Assembly: GCA_024138025.1 (NCBI GenBank)
Contig: JAMXBD010000366.1
Location: 992,001 to 1,056,000 of the forward strand
DNA from: Combretum micranthum
Taxonomy: Eukaryota; Streptophyta; Magnoliopsida; Myrtales; Combretaceae
Length of the DNA: 64,000 nt
Direction of reading: 5' to 3'
Positions 37,001-49,537 of this stretch are shown piece by piece; positions within the stretch are counted from its first letter, which is position 1; every line of letters begins with the position of its first letter. The position numbers and the translations under genes are program-made. The notes beneath the pieces were generated by a model that was given only the letters and a program-made list of their open reading frames with translations, made no database searches and was not told the DNA's origin.

Positions 37001-37106
37001 GGTTTCATCTAGTTTGTACGATTTATTTGTTTTCTTTGACTTGTGTTTTTTTTCTTTTTTTGTGGTCATCAAAATTTAAAATATGAAAGTTAGCTTAAAA
37101 AATTTA
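34078..37106. other. Repeat-derived DNA between LTR copies
   Basis: Bases about 34570-34840 match part of the putative LTR at 23080-23330 (shared GCTCTTAATGCA and AATTCTTGTGAAT words). Around 36000-36130 there is an imperfect ~75-bp tandem repeat (AATAATAAATGCAGCCTCGA against AACAATAAATACACCTTTGA), and an AT microsatellite lies at 36292-36312. No gene was recognised. Confidence 0.5.
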
Positions 37107-37556
37107 GGGTTTATCATAAAAACATGACTTGTGTTTTAGCACTTTTACATATAAGTGATATGAGTTTGGATTTTTTACAACTACATAACTTGTATTTTGA
37201 TATTTTGGCAGTGAAATGATTCGAATTTTATTTTTAACAAATACATGACATGCGTTTTGTACTTTTGTAAATAAGTTACTTGAGCTTTGATTATTGACAA
37301 ATACATTATCTGTATTTTTTTTTCATGTCTCTTATCTATTGTTAATATAAAGTGAAAAAATAGAGGTAATGTATTTGTTGAAAAATAAACTTAGTTCACT
37401 TTTTTGCAAAAGCATAAAAACACGAGTCATGTATTTATCAAAAGTATAATTTAGGTCACTTCTTTTCCAAAATGTCAAAATACAAGTAATGCATTTGTCA
37501 AAAATCAAAATTTAGTAAATGTACTAAAACATAGGTCATATTTTTGTAATTTTCCC
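37107..37556. mobile_element. Mutator-like foldback miniature element, 450 bp
   Basis: The two halves form a long imperfect inverted repeat around a centre near 37330. The ends are GGGTTTATCATAAAAACATG and, from the right, GGGAAAATTACAAAAATATG, both continuing into TGTTTTAG. Each arm also contains ~70-bp direct subrepeats (ACAAATACATGACATG-like). It is flanked by a perfect 9-bp direct repeat AAAAATTTA at 37098-37106 and 37557-37565. No coding capacity. The structure fits a non-autonomous Mutator-like element. Confidence 0.88.
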
Positions 37557-37679
37557 AAAAATTTACAATGTAGATATAACAATTAAATTTCATTTGATAT
37601 GAATTGAAACTAAATGAAGAAATAAAGCGTAATTTATTCTTCCACTAATAATATGCAAAAACAATATTAATTAACATTG

Positions 37680-39050
37680 GAATTTGAAAGAAAAATACAC
37701 AATTAATTCATTTTGGAAAAAATATGGTGAGTGAGATGATTGATCACCTTGCGGATAGTGACCATTAGCATCGCTTTGGGGATGATATTGTATTGGTGGT
37801 TGATGAACCCTCGGTCAGTAGCTTGCTTATTGTAAAAAGTCTTGGAGAAATTTGACAAGTTGATCAACGTGGGAAGTGAGATTTTGAAGCATTCAGTTCT
37901 AATCATGGGGTATTTCAAGATTTTCATTAATAATTTGTCCCTGCACTTGTTGGGTTTTACTTATATACTCTAGACATTCCATCATTTAGTCCATGCCAAA
38001 CCTATTAGGTTGTTATTGATGTTGCTGTTGTGCTTGGTTGTTCCCCTTTTCCTCCATTGCATGCTAAAATAGGCCATATTCTTTGAAGTTGAGGTTTGGG
38101 ACTACTTTGTCCTCATCCCCCTCTCCTTAGTTACTTTATTGTTGTCCTTAATCACTTCATCTATAGTATTAGTTACATTCAGTATCAAACCTGGTATGAC
38201 TTGTTTGCTATGTCATCTTGTTAAAATTCGCCCTTTGCTTCTATTTTTGTACAATTAGAAAGGTCAAATTTATACCTTTTGAAAAAGATGGTAATCAGCC
38301 TTGCATATGCTAGGTGGTAATCAGCCTTGCATATGCTAGATGGTAATCAACCAAATAGTCAACATTTAATAGTTGACACTGTAGCATTGCGTCCATTAAA
38401 AAGATATCTTCAGTAGAAACATTACTTGAATTCTTCTTTAGGCAAATATTGTAGCCAATCATGTGGTTGATCAACTTACAAATCAACATGAGGCATACTA
38501 GTGCGTATGCTTTACATGGTTAGCTACACTTTTACCCATAAAAATTGCAGCGCCACATACTAGTGCGTATGCTTTATATGGTTAGCTACACTTTTACCCA
38601 TAAAAATTGCAGCGCCACAAACCTAGGGGAATGTGCTTCCCATATCCTACTTTTTTTTTTCTCATTCTCTCACCTCCACATTTTATTTCTAATAATTAAT
38701 TAATATGATTTGGTGTAATGTGAATCATGGTATTGAATATAAAAGTGGGGAGTGCTCTCGAATTTTGCTGTCCAATATCTAGCTAAGGAATGACCTTATA
38801 ATCCTCCATGATCTTGCTTATAGTAGCATTGGAGTAGATTCAGATAGGACTTGCATATATTTTATTCGATAACTACATGAGTGAAAGTAACCCGATTATG
38901 GTAAGGGCATCATTGAAGCTGTATAGCTTTGTTAATGATGCCATATCGTAGTCTATCCCTTATAGAAGAGGTCAAGTATATATTCCCTCTCGTGCTATTC
39001 TCTCATGAAATGTATGAGAAAATGGAGCTCATGTTGGTGGAGAGGAGTTA
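37680..39050 (-). pseudogene. Decayed minus-strand retroelement-type coding relic
   Basis: The minus strand keeps coherent reading stretches. One (about 38270-38475) reads MIGYNICLKKNSSNVSTEDI, then about 30 more codons including FLMDAMLQCQLLNVDYLVDY. Another (about 37690-38060) is glutamine-rich at its start and holds HVDQLVKFLQDFLQ and PPIQYHPQSDANGHYPQG, separated by stops and shifts. The composition resembles the structural or accessory proteins of plant retroelements (putative plant transposon-protein type), but I cannot assign a family with certainty. It is broken by stops and by an internal 62-bp tandem duplication. Confidence 0.4.
38494..38617. repeat. Tandem duplication, two 62-bp copies
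   Basis: Copies starting at 38494 and 38556 are nearly identical (one T/C difference noticed, in GCTTTAYATGG). Sixty-two is not a multiple of three, so it would also shift any frame crossing it. Confidence 0.92.
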
Positions 39051-42000
39051 GCGGACTAAGCAATGGTGTTAGACTAGGTGGTGGTGGTGTAGGTGAATGG
39101 TAACATCAATGGCATTTAGACTATTTCTTGCTATGGTGGTGATGAGATGATTCTCCTTCCATGGTTTTATATCCTTAATCCTCATAAATTTTAAGTTCAA
39201 TTGCTTGTCTAAAAATATCAGTTCTTAAGCTAAGCTCAAATTAAATATCAATTTGATTTAAAACAAGTTCTTAAATTAAGTTCTTATTCTAAGTTCTTAA
39301 TTTCTAACCTAAAGACTCTAAAATTATTTCCTAAACACTTCTAGAACTAAAGACATTAATCTGATAGTTTTAAAACTAATACCCTTATCCTAAAATATCT
39401 TTAACTTTATCCTTTTATCTTTCCTTTTTTCCTTTTCTTTTCCCTGCCTCTCCTTTTCCTTTTAGTTTCATTTTCTCTCTCTTTCTATTCTTCTTCCTTT
39501 TCTTTTCCTTTTTCTTCAATTCATCTCCTCCAAATCTCAATTTCAAAAGGACTAAAAGAGAAGTCAAAATTAAAAGAGAATATAGGAAGTATAAATCAAG
39601 TTAAAAGTAGATTCAACAATAAGAAAAGAAAATCAAAATTGCATGTGTTTATCAAAAGATAAGTAAAGTTGTTTTACTTTGTTTGATTCATTGTTTTTGT
39701 ATATAGATGATGAATTAGTACTAGCTATGAGTTAGGTTAGTGATAAAATTAGTAAAGTAAGGATATACAAACATGAAATTGAAAACTTGGTTTGTTTATG
39801 CATGAGTGATGCAATCCTAGGGTTTTTATTGTAGCATGAGTTAGAAATTTAAAAGGATTAAAGATCTAAATCTAATTTTATATTCTGAAATAATAAATGT
39901 TTTGGGTAGTACATTAGTTAATATCCCATAGATGTTCTAAAAATCTGTTTGTTTTATATGTATTAAGGATTTTGAAATTTCATTTCCTATATTTGAATGT
40001 TTTCCAAAAGTGCTAGAAATTTATTTACAAGCTACACAACCAGTGTTTTGGATATCTTAGGTTTGCCTTGTTTTCAAAGATTTTAGAAAGTATCTTTATT
40101 AAATACACCAATGCATGTGCACATTTTACTTTTCATGTGTCAAACTTCATTTTCAACAAATATCATGTTTTAGAAAACTGAAAAATGAACCTGATTTGCT
40201 AAGAATTGTTAAAAACAGATAAAAGTCTTCTTTTTGGGTTTGTTTAAGGTTAAAATGAATAATTTTGTTATATGTGTATTAAAAAAAGGTTATCTAAGCT
40301 GATTTGAACACATAATAACAAAACATGCAATAAAACAGAGTAGATCAACCCTCTAAGCTTTGTGATGATCTAGAGATAGGTTTAAGAAAATAAGTTTGAT
40401 GTTGGATCTGTAAGTTGTTAGAAGTTGTTGTGTTGGGGGGTTTTCATGTGCATTTTGATGCGAAGATTTGATTTGGAAGTGTTTAGAGTGAGATGGAGTT
40501 CGTTTGGAAGTTATTGTATTTGTTGTAAGCATCATGGCTTAATTTTTGCCCTCATGGTGGATCGATGCTAGACTTAGTGTAATGGTCGAAGGGTAAGTTT
40601 TTATGTTAACAGTATTTTTCGTGGCCTCAAGTTGAGCCCTTGACATGTCCGTAACAGATATTAAAGGTTATTGTGCCTAAAAATATGTTAAGTGTTGGAG
40701 CTAAGCACCCGTCATGACCTACAGTCAAGCCCGCGATGTATCCTGTGATAGGCACTGAAAGTTGTTGAGGCCAAAATAAAACAAAGTGCTTTGAACATAG
40801 CTTCAATCGAAGCCTAAGGTCGAGCCTTCAATGTATCCTAGACGCAAGCTGTGAAGCTTTTTAGCAGCACTCGACCCCCAGTTTGTTGAGGCGCGATATG
40901 GTTTTCTTGTAGCATTGTAACTTACAACCCTTGACCCCAACCTATGTTGTTAGCTCTTAAAATCGCTTTAGTTAAGAAGTTTATAGTATATTCTAGGGTG
41001 CGGGAGTTCTTTCTTTGTTTTGTGTAGCGACGTGACTCTCTACTCAACCTAAATAGTAAGCTATGATGAAGAACCTAAGTTAAATTATGTTTATATTAAA
41101 TGTAACACGAAATATAATAGGTTTAACACCTAATTATATTTAGTATGGGTTTTAAGTATAAAATGAACTTAGTTAAAAAAAATAAGTTGAACTTGACCTA
41201 ATGAACTTTAGTAAGTTAAAATCAAATAGATTGATTAAGTTTAATCAACTTGATTTAGTAATTGAATTAAATGATTAAGTCTAGTCAATTTGGTTAAGAA
41301 TTAAGATAATATAGGTTCATCTTGGAATTGGCCTAGATTAATGTATTAGGTTGAACGATGAATGATATGGAGAGTTTGTTATTTCAAATATTTGTTTGTT
41401 AAAGAAAATGAATGTTTTTGGAAATGACTAAATGATGATGTTTTTGTAACAAATGCATGTAAAAAAAGAGAAATGAAATACTTTGACAAACAATGGAGAA
41501 TTGTCCATATCTTGGCGGAGCGATCTTCACAGTCATAGTGGGATTCCTATTTAGTGTTTGATCAAATAGGATTATAAAATGAGTTTGATATAAATGAATA
41601 ATTAAATTAATTGCTTATATGAGTTTGATTCTTGAATAGACCTAGATACCTGATTTATTTTCTGAGATGGATTCTAAAATACCTTCTAACTCTGTTTCGA
41701 TCTCAAATATAAAAAGTACACACTAACGTACTTATTGTTTATTAGGATATGTATTCCTAATGAACTAATACTTAAATACGACGTAATAATCAATGAGTGT
41801 TGCTTGTGCATATGTTGTTTAATCCGATTCGAAAAGCGATAACCTTGTTCCGAGCAAGGCACAGTAGTCTGGCATTTAAGCCACCTCTATATCATGATGC
41901 AAGGACAAATGCCATGGTGTAATGGTATGCTATGATGCAATGATGATTCATAAGTGGCTCAGTGGGTAGCTGATAAGGTAAATAGTATCGGTGTAACATA

Positions 42001-43439
42001 TGTTTAAGCTTGGGATGAAGTAACATAGTTTAGTTTATGTTTATGGGGCTGGTTGAACTAAATGATGTTATGAACTGAGATAAGTAAAGATGTGTAACGA
42101 CTGCAAATCCTAGGTGAGGCTATTTTTCTCATTTTTGGTTATATCATGTAGGAGATATAAGTATCGAGCTGCTTATATCAACTCTCTAAGCAGCCGCTAT
42201 TACTCAGAACCCCAAAATTCCTAGAGATTTGTTTCGGAGTGTAAGTACTCCAATATTGATTTGTTTAACTCTAAATTAAAGATAATAAGCTGTTGTCCAT
42301 TGCATTTGCATTATATTAAGCTCTTATGTTATTTAGTGTGTGTTTATCTTATTGAGTGTCGAGCCTGGATTTTTCCATTATCTGGTTCATTTCTCCTAAC
42401 CCGATTCACATTAAATCCGAACCCATTTAACATAAATCCTTGACTAGGGGTTAAAAGAAATTTTAATTTTTGAAAACTTTTTAGAGTCGCCACCCGATAT
42501 AAATCGGGAAAAAAAAACAAAAGCAAGGATCAATGGGCCGTTTGATCCTAACTTAGCTACTAGTCTGCGAAAAAATTTGATTTAAAAAAAAACAAACTTT
42601 TTAAAAACCAGATATCATGGATTCGGGGGCTAACCTATTAAAACCAAATTGGTTACCACTTTCGGAATTTTAAATTTATAATATATCCTTTATGCTAAAA
42701 AATTCAAATAAAAATATTTACAAGTCACATTTTTTGTTTTTGTTTTTATATTTTTATATTTTTATTGCTAAAAATTTCACAAAAATAACCAAAATGATAA
42801 ACAAAAAATATTTTTTCATTTTTATTGTCGCCCCGTAGGTGCCTACGTACTCGCTAATCGAGATCAGACAAAACGTAGTTCTTTTGAAAAGAACCTTAGT
42901 TTGTTGATCAATTTTAATTTTTGAACTATTCTCACTTTAAGTTCATTAAATTTTGAGTTTTTATGAAAATCATTTTTGATGATCCTATGATCTAATCAAT
43001 TGATTTTTTATTTTATGAAAACATATTTTTCTAAGTCCAAAAATCATTTTTTTTTAATAATCATCACATAAATTCACAACATATTCAAAATATTTTACAA
43101 TACATTAAAATTATTTTCATGCATCAAATACACATTTCTAAAAGCAATTTATGTACAAATACATATTAAAAATATTCAAAAATATCAAAAAAATAAATTA
43201 TTTTGATTTTTCTGAATTTTTTGTGAATTTTTCTGAATTTTTTTACTATTTTTTCCTATTTTTCGAAATTAATTATATAATAAAATATAATAAAATAATG
43301 CGGAATGACCTGGACCGTTGGATGGAGCGGATGCGATCTGGATCGTCTGATTCGAAGACCAATCCTAGCCGTTTGATCTAGTTGACTCAATCTGGGGCGT
43401 TAATTACTTTGATCAAATCTGGGCCGTCTGATTTGGATG

Positions 43440-43600
43440 ATTGAATCTAGACCGTCTGATATGGATGATTGAATCTGGACCATTGATCTGCTTGATCGAA
43501 TCTGGACCGTTGATCTGCTTGATCGAATCTGGACCGTTGATCTGCTTGATCGAATCTGGACCGTCTGATCTGGATGATTGAATCTGGACTGTCTGATATG
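43440..43600. repeat. 27-bp minisatellite
   Basis: GAATCTGGACCGTTGATCTG + CTTGATC is repeated with about three near-perfect copies at 43497-43580, flanked by degenerate copies (GGATGATTGAATCTGGACCG). It keeps minus-strand frames open because the period is divisible by three. No protein is inferred. Confidence 0.88.
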
Positions 43601-44599
43601 GGCTGACCGTTGACCGATGACCGACGACCGTTGACCGACGACCGACGACCATTGACCGACATTCGGCCGGGTTGGGATTCGGATTTTCGGGTCGGACTCG
43701 GATATCTGTCGGGCGAGGAAGACGATCACGCAACTTTTCGAGCGCTCGTCGGCCGTCCCTGGTGGTTGTTGTCCTCCACAAGCTTGTCGGCCCGACTTCT
43801 ACGGTGGTGGCGCGTCCGTTGATGGTGGTGGTTCTCACCCAGAACCACCAGAAGCGGTGGTTCGCGGTGGTGTGTATCGGCGGCCTCAATCGGAAATTTT
43901 AAAACAAATTTTCAGAATTCAATTCGAACAATTTGAGCAAATCTAAGTACACTTGATCACTTTAAACAACTCCCCAAATCTATTTATCACTTCTAATTGG
44001 ATAAAAAATGATCCAAAACTCTTGAATTTGGAATTTTCTTCCTAAGAACCCTAAGCTTCGAAATTTTTGAATTTCTTGATTCTGATTGTGTTTGTTGAAA
44101 TTGATATGTGCCTTTTGCTTATGGATCACCCCTATTTATAGTGCTAAGATTAATTGTCGTTTCGTGAATCCATTAATGCTCAATTGTTGGATTACGAATC
44201 GTTGTGTTCTTTCATCAAAACGTTTGGGAATTTGGGAGTCGATTCATGATTAATCCTTCGAGTTAGACACGATTCGAGTGTTTAAACTTCATGACTCTTC
44301 GTTTGGATGAGTTTGATTGAATTAATTCATTCAATTTTGCCATGAATCAAATTTGAAGAGTCACAACTTTTCATATTTTTCCCAATTTTGAAGCTTTGAT
44401 TGAAGTGTCTTTTGGCTTACTTTGATGCACGAATTTGGTCCAAAATTAATGTATCCCATGCCTCTTGAGTGTATCTATTTTTTTAAAATTAATGAAGATT
44501 TATTGATGGAATTGTAACCCCAAGTATGTGAACCAACATGACTTTTGGTTGGACAATCCAAAAAAATAGGCAAAAATAGCAAAATTTTTTCCTTTGGCT

Positions 44600-44672
44600 A
44601 GGATCGAACTTGGGTCTCCTCTTGCACCTGAGCTCATGTGTCAATGTTTTGAACCGTTAGGCCGTTGGCCTG
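44600..44672 (-). other. tRNA-like sequence inside the nested LTR
   Basis: On the minus strand, GGCCTAACGGTTC (box A-like) is followed about 45 bases later by AGTTCGATCC (box B-like). The match is suggestive of a tRNA-derived stretch, but a full cloverleaf was not established. It may be a chance or ancestral feature of the LTR. Confidence 0.35.
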
Positions 44673-45505
44673 TGCCTTGATCATGTAGCTAACTCATCAC
44701 TAATTAAGACTTTTGGAAAAATGAGTTTAATTAAACAAAAATGAAAATTTGTTTAATTAACTTTAAAAATGATTTATAATAAAACTATATACTATATTGA
44801 GCTCAAATAATTTCTATATATTTATCTCTCATTTTATGATTTTTTTCTTTCTATTTTTTATTCTCTCTCTTTTTTTATTTTCTCTCTTTTTATTCTCTTT
44901 TTTTTCTCTATTTTTATTCTTTTCTTTCTCTCTATTTCTCACTCCTTTTTTTATCATTTTCACTCTCTCATTTTTTATGAGCTCAATATAATACTAATTT
45001 TTATTATAAATTTAAGCCTTAATTAATTAGGCAAAAATTGGGTGTCTACATTGAGTACTGAGCTTCAGCTCATTATTGTTGTTGTCGTCTCTTTCCAAGT
45101 GTTGTTTTAGATTATGATGATATGATAATTTGATGATGTTGGTTTGATGACAAGAATGATGTTGATGATGATGTTTTTTGACAGTATTGGATGTCTTGAG
45201 GACTTATAGATAATGAAGTAGGTTAGGATCGAAGAATGTATTTTGTTTTGTTTTATTTTAAAGAGTTGTATTTATCTTTTGAAATTGTATTTATTTAAAA
45301 GGTCTTGTGGAACCCATATGTTTTGTAATAAGCTTTCAAGGTTTTATTTAAGCGAAAGTTCTTCCACTTGTATGAGTAGAAGTTAGAAATGTTTTTATTA
45401 AAATTTGTTTAACCGCTGCTAAATCCAGTTGTTTTTAGAATCTAAGTACACAATTTATGAATTTAAAACCAGCTAACAAATACTCATAATAAACATATCC
45501 TTTAA

Positions 45506-46202
45506 GGAGGCCTAGACGTGTAATACTAAATATATTATATTGCTAGGAGATTTGACTTATCTAAATTTTAGATGTAGGGTAAGTTGTGTCCTTTAAAAAA
45601 TATATTCAATGGTGCATTAGTGTGGTGTCCTCATTTATGAGGCGATGTTCCTATTTTGTTAAATTTGGATTCGTATATTGCAAACTATCATTATTGTCAG
45701 CTCATATAATAACATGTATAAACTAATAAGGTTTGCATGGCTAAAGTCTCATCACTAGAAAACAACTAATGGTACACAAATATTAAATCATTTCAACAAC
45801 CCTAAGTTCACTGTGACGTTCACAACCAGCACGAATTCTCAACCGTGTTAATTTCTTTTTGCATATAATATCTGTAACAAATAATTTACCAACTACCATT
45901 ACTCCCTCCATCTGTATCGTTTGCCGACAAGCATCGGGCATTAAAAAAAGGTCGCAATTTATGTCAATTTACTTATTCAATATTATTATTTACTTAGCTA
46001 GACCATTCTCCCCATTTAATTATAGTTAATTTTAACATGTTAAATATTATATTCGCAAATCAATGTCACATGTGAATAGAACGACAAAATAATACCACAA
46101 AAAACAAAAGCCGACATTCACAGAAGTACATCGTTCAATTATTCAAATTAGTCTTCATCACCTTTCTCTTAGTTGTTATTTTAACATGCAAGCAATATAT
46201 AT
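45506..46202. other. Unassigned DNA with a Stowaway-like end
   Basis: CTCCCTCCATCTGTATCG near 45902 resembles the terminal motif of Stowaway miniature elements, but no matching opposite end was found nearby. No gene was recognised. Confidence 0.35.
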
Positions 46203-46592
46203 AAGGTTAATTACAATAACATAATCAGTGTTTTGGTTAATTTATAAATATGATATGTGTAAATTTTTTTGACAAATAAATCATTATAATTAATTATTAT
46301 TAGAGAGATATGTGTTAGGATCTTATTGGTCTAAAAAAATTAATTTGATAAAAAAATTACTAAATAAAATTAAATAAATAAAATATTTAAAAAATTAAAA
46401 AAATGAGAAAATTGAAAAATGTAAATTAATTTTCAAGATCAATAAAATATTGACATGTGTCGTTCTAAAATTATTAAATAATATTGTTATTTTTTGTATA
46501 AAACTCGGATCATCTATTTGTTAAAAAAAATATCACAGGTCATGTGTTTGTAAATTGGTCAAAACATAGGTTATGTTTTTGCAATTAACCCT
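46203..46592. mobile_element. Foldback miniature element with ~80-bp inverted repeats
   Basis: The left end AGGTTAATTACAATAACAT and the right end read inward, AGGGTTAATTGCAAAAACAT, continue as an inverted repeat for about 80 bp (both include GTGTTTTGG/TGTTTTGA and a TTTTTTTGACAAAT / TTTTTTTAACAAAT block). The AT repeats on both sides blur the target duplication. Sequence of the ends resembles the Mutator-like element at 37107-37556. Confidence 0.7.
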
Positions 46593-47697
46593 ATATATAA
46601 TTAGTTGGCTAAAAGATTTTCATGGATAAAATATTAAACCTCGACAAAGAAAATATGTGTCTAGCATAAATATTTATATGCTTAGTGTGCGCGTGTCAAA
46701 TTAAAGGACAACAATTAAATTTCAATGCCATTATTCTAATTTTGTCTAATTTTTTTAGTGATTTTAAATATAATATCTTTATCGATTCCGTATTTTCAAT
46801 ACAAGTAAGACTAAAAACACTAAATTCTTCTGGTCACTCTTCGGCAATAACGAGGACATCCATTATTTCTTGTTGAATTGGTTTGAGATTAATATATATA
46901 TTAAATTTAGTCTAAACATGACTCAAAATGATTATCATCAATTTTTATTTTTTTGCTTGTTGAAATAATGTCTATCCATTACACGAAGCATTTCATACAT
47001 GGATAAAAGCTAAGAAACTATGTTTTAAAATAAAAATGCATGAAATTCAATCAAGCTGTTTCCTAAGAACCATTTTCAAATTTCCCAGTTGCTCTATAAT
47101 ATCTCAAATCACCTTAATATACATACCATTTGAAATAATAACAATTTATTTTTGCCTCATTCACAATAGCCTCTTCATTACATTATCACCATTTGCATTT
47201 TGTTTTCAGAAAAATGATATAAAATAAAATAGTTCCCTCCAATTTAAATTACACCCAATACACACCTGTTTGCACTTCCTCGAATTTCTTTGAGGAATAC
47301 ACACGTTAACTATACATTTTGAATTCCCTTTACTATATTGTCAAGATCAATGACTATTGACCTACTCCACGCACAAAATTAATTATTAATAAATAAATAA
47401 TTATTGGTGATATATACATCTCTTAGGATTGGTAGTGGAAATTTTAAAGAGTACATTATCTTTAATTTGGAGATGGAGGATTTTGGCTGCTATCATTTGA
47501 CTAAGGGATTTATATAGGGTATTCATAGGTTTTTCTAGAGCTTCTCCTTTTCTAAGGTTTTATTGAAGAAGAAGAGATCTAAAGTATATATATATTATAA
47601 TTTATTTACTCATTTATTATTGATCCTAATCCTTTACTTGGATATGTTATTATAATAGATTGGGCTTAAGATATCTATATATATATATATCCTATTA

Positions 47698-47728
<31 letters not shown>

Positions 47729-47998
47729 TATTATTATTATTTAAAAATTCTTTTACAGATATAGAAAGGTAGGTCCATTTAATACTTTGAAAAAAAAAGG
47801 CCCTAAATTTATAGCACATCCTATTTTAATTTTATTTAACTTCCTATCATCCTCCTTGAAACAAAATAATTATTGAGATATATCATAAAAGAAAAAGATA
47901 AATTTGCTAGTCTTAATTCTCAAATTAATTATTCATTTGTTTTTATTTGTCTATATTCCGCACATGGCATATTACAGCCACTGCATACGGCAGAACCC
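46593..47998. other. Upstream region of the full GDSL locus
   Basis: AT-rich with a (TTA)n microsatellite at about 47697-47742 and a TATA dinucleotide stretch just before it. No other gene was recognised. Confidence 0.5.
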
Positions 47999-48006
47999 TA
48001 TAAAAG
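47999..48006 (+). promoter_or_regulatory. Candidate TATA box of the full GDSL locus
   Basis: TATAAAAG lies 112 bp before the ATG at 48118, followed by a pyrimidine-rich leader (CTCTTCTCCTCCTCCTC), a common plant 5' UTR layout. Confidence 0.5.
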
Positions 48007-49537
48007 TCCAATATAGCAAATATTACATACATCTCATTGAAGTAAACTTTCAAGAAGTAAAGTCCTAAGTCTCTTCTCCTCCTCCTCTTGACTATCATCA
48101 CCACGACACACACTCCAATGATGTTTAGCTCTTCTACAGTAGTCAAGCCTATATACGCCCAATTTTATTCAAGGACCATATTATTATCGATTCTCCTTCA
48201 AGCCACTAATTTTTCAACATAGTTGAAATAACAAATGCCTATATGTTACCTAAAAATGTGACAGTCCCGCAATATTTGTTTTTGGCGACTCATTAGTCGA
48301 TCCTGGAAATAAAATCATGTGAATACAATAGGAAAAGCCAACTTTCCACCATATGGGAAGGACTTTGAAGGAGGAGTACCCACTGGCAGATACAGTAATG
48401 GAAGAATTCCCGGTGACATGTTAGGTATTTTTTTACCCCCAATTAAAACTTGTCTTGTCCTTAGGAGCCTCCTCATGTCTAAGTAGTTTCACATTTGTTA
48501 TCTCATCTTTGCTATCTAGATGGTAGCCCAATCAATCTTGATACATGTCTTGTTTAAATAATGACAATTTATAGTTGATTATACAATAGGGTAATGTTTA
48601 TTGTAAAACCTATGGTGTAGAAGAATTGTAAGATTTAAGCATGTAAATTAATATAAAGAAAATATTTATGGAAAAGATATTTTTTAAGGATGAAAGGAAA
48701 AATATCCAGAAGACTTTTTCATTGGAAAGAGTTTATTTATGTAACATGTGATGAGCAAGTGAATCATTTTTTTAGATGGATTGAGCTGAGCATATGCATT
48801 GTTGCATTCTTAAATTTAATGGCAAAGTTTAATGAGGTTATCATTATTAATTGTTCACTTAAAATAAGGTTTCGAGAAGATTTGGCATACAATACAAACA
48901 TAAGAAATTTTGGTATTATCCCCTCAAAGACTCATACTACTCTCATATTAACTCCCTTTGCTTTTTAACTTCCAGCCGAACATTTGGTGTGAAAAGAAAC
49001 TTGCCGGCTTATTTAGATCCAAATCTGAAACTTGAAGATCTCCTCACAGGTGTAAGCTTTGCTTCTGGTGCATCCGGATATGATCCTCTCACAGCGAAAA
49101 TTCCGGTAACAATCTCTCTCAAACTTCAATGTGCAAATATATTTCTTTTTTTTTTTTTGTTTTTTGGCCGAGTGCATATATATTTCACTATGAATCATAT
49201 CAGTCTCCCTTATTGACCAATTAAAACATTGTCCATTTGATAAATTCTATGTGCTTTGCAACAAAATGCCATAGCATTAATTCCATATACAACTGCCCTA
49301 CTGAACCATGTTCCTAATTGGACTTTTCAAGGACGTACATGCTCAGATTGGCGCCGTGTATCTAAGGAATGATGAGATAATGCAATATAATGTAGCAAAA
49401 ATATTCACTGTGGTACACATCACGTGTATGTACATATGATGTATAACTACCAATAATATTTTAACATGTTGATAAGGTAATTGATGATTTTTAAAGTAAC
49501 TAATTAATAAAGCCTTTCTCCATAATGTATTATTTAT

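Larger units (their letters stand above)
42357..45050. mobile_element. Nested solo LTR or small LTR element, 2694 bp
   Basis: It starts TGTCGAGCCTGG and ends TTGGGTGTCTACA (TG..CA), flanked by a perfect 5-bp direct repeat TTGAG at 42352-42356 and 45051-45055. Removing it restores a continuous LTR copy 2 sequence equivalent to 33540-33570 of copy 1. It contains a GAGTCGCCACCCGATAT block typical of long plant gypsy LTRs, a GC-rich minisatellite segment (43300-43880) and a CT-rich segment (44820-44975). No internal gag or pol was found, so it is best read as a solo LTR. Confidence 0.85.
39178..45505 (-). mobile_element. Gypsy-family LTR, copy 2, interrupted by a nested insertion
   Basis: Similar in order and sequence to copy 1 (30975-34077): the pyrimidine-rich tract (39410-39515), the CATGATC-like array, the TTCAACTGG-type block, and the ATTGATGCAT / GAGTACTGAGCTTC boundary. 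It is split at 42357-45050 by a separate element. The far end (TGTCATGCCCC) seen in copy 1 is missing here, with similarity fading near 45505. The two LTRs could be the ends of one minus-strand element, but their strong divergence makes separate insertions as likely. Confidence 0.6.

Noticed and set aside
38494..38617. CRISPR-like direct repeats
   Set aside because: Only two adjacent copies without spacers, in plant DNA; it is an ordinary tandem duplication.
43400..43902. Several open frames on both strands, up to 158 codons
   Set aside because: They are produced by the 27-bp minisatellite and the GC-rich part of the nested LTR, with repeated peptides such as RSRFDQADQ.
30975..45505. One complete minus-strand LTR retrotransposon with two intact LTRs
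   Set aside because: The two LTRs are strongly diverged, one lacks its outer end, and the DNA between them includes a fragment of another LTR and a foldback element. Separate insertions are at least as likely, so it was not called as one element.
45900..45930. Complete Stowaway element
   Set aside because: Only one CTCCCTCCATC end is visible; no inverted partner or TA duplication was found downstream.
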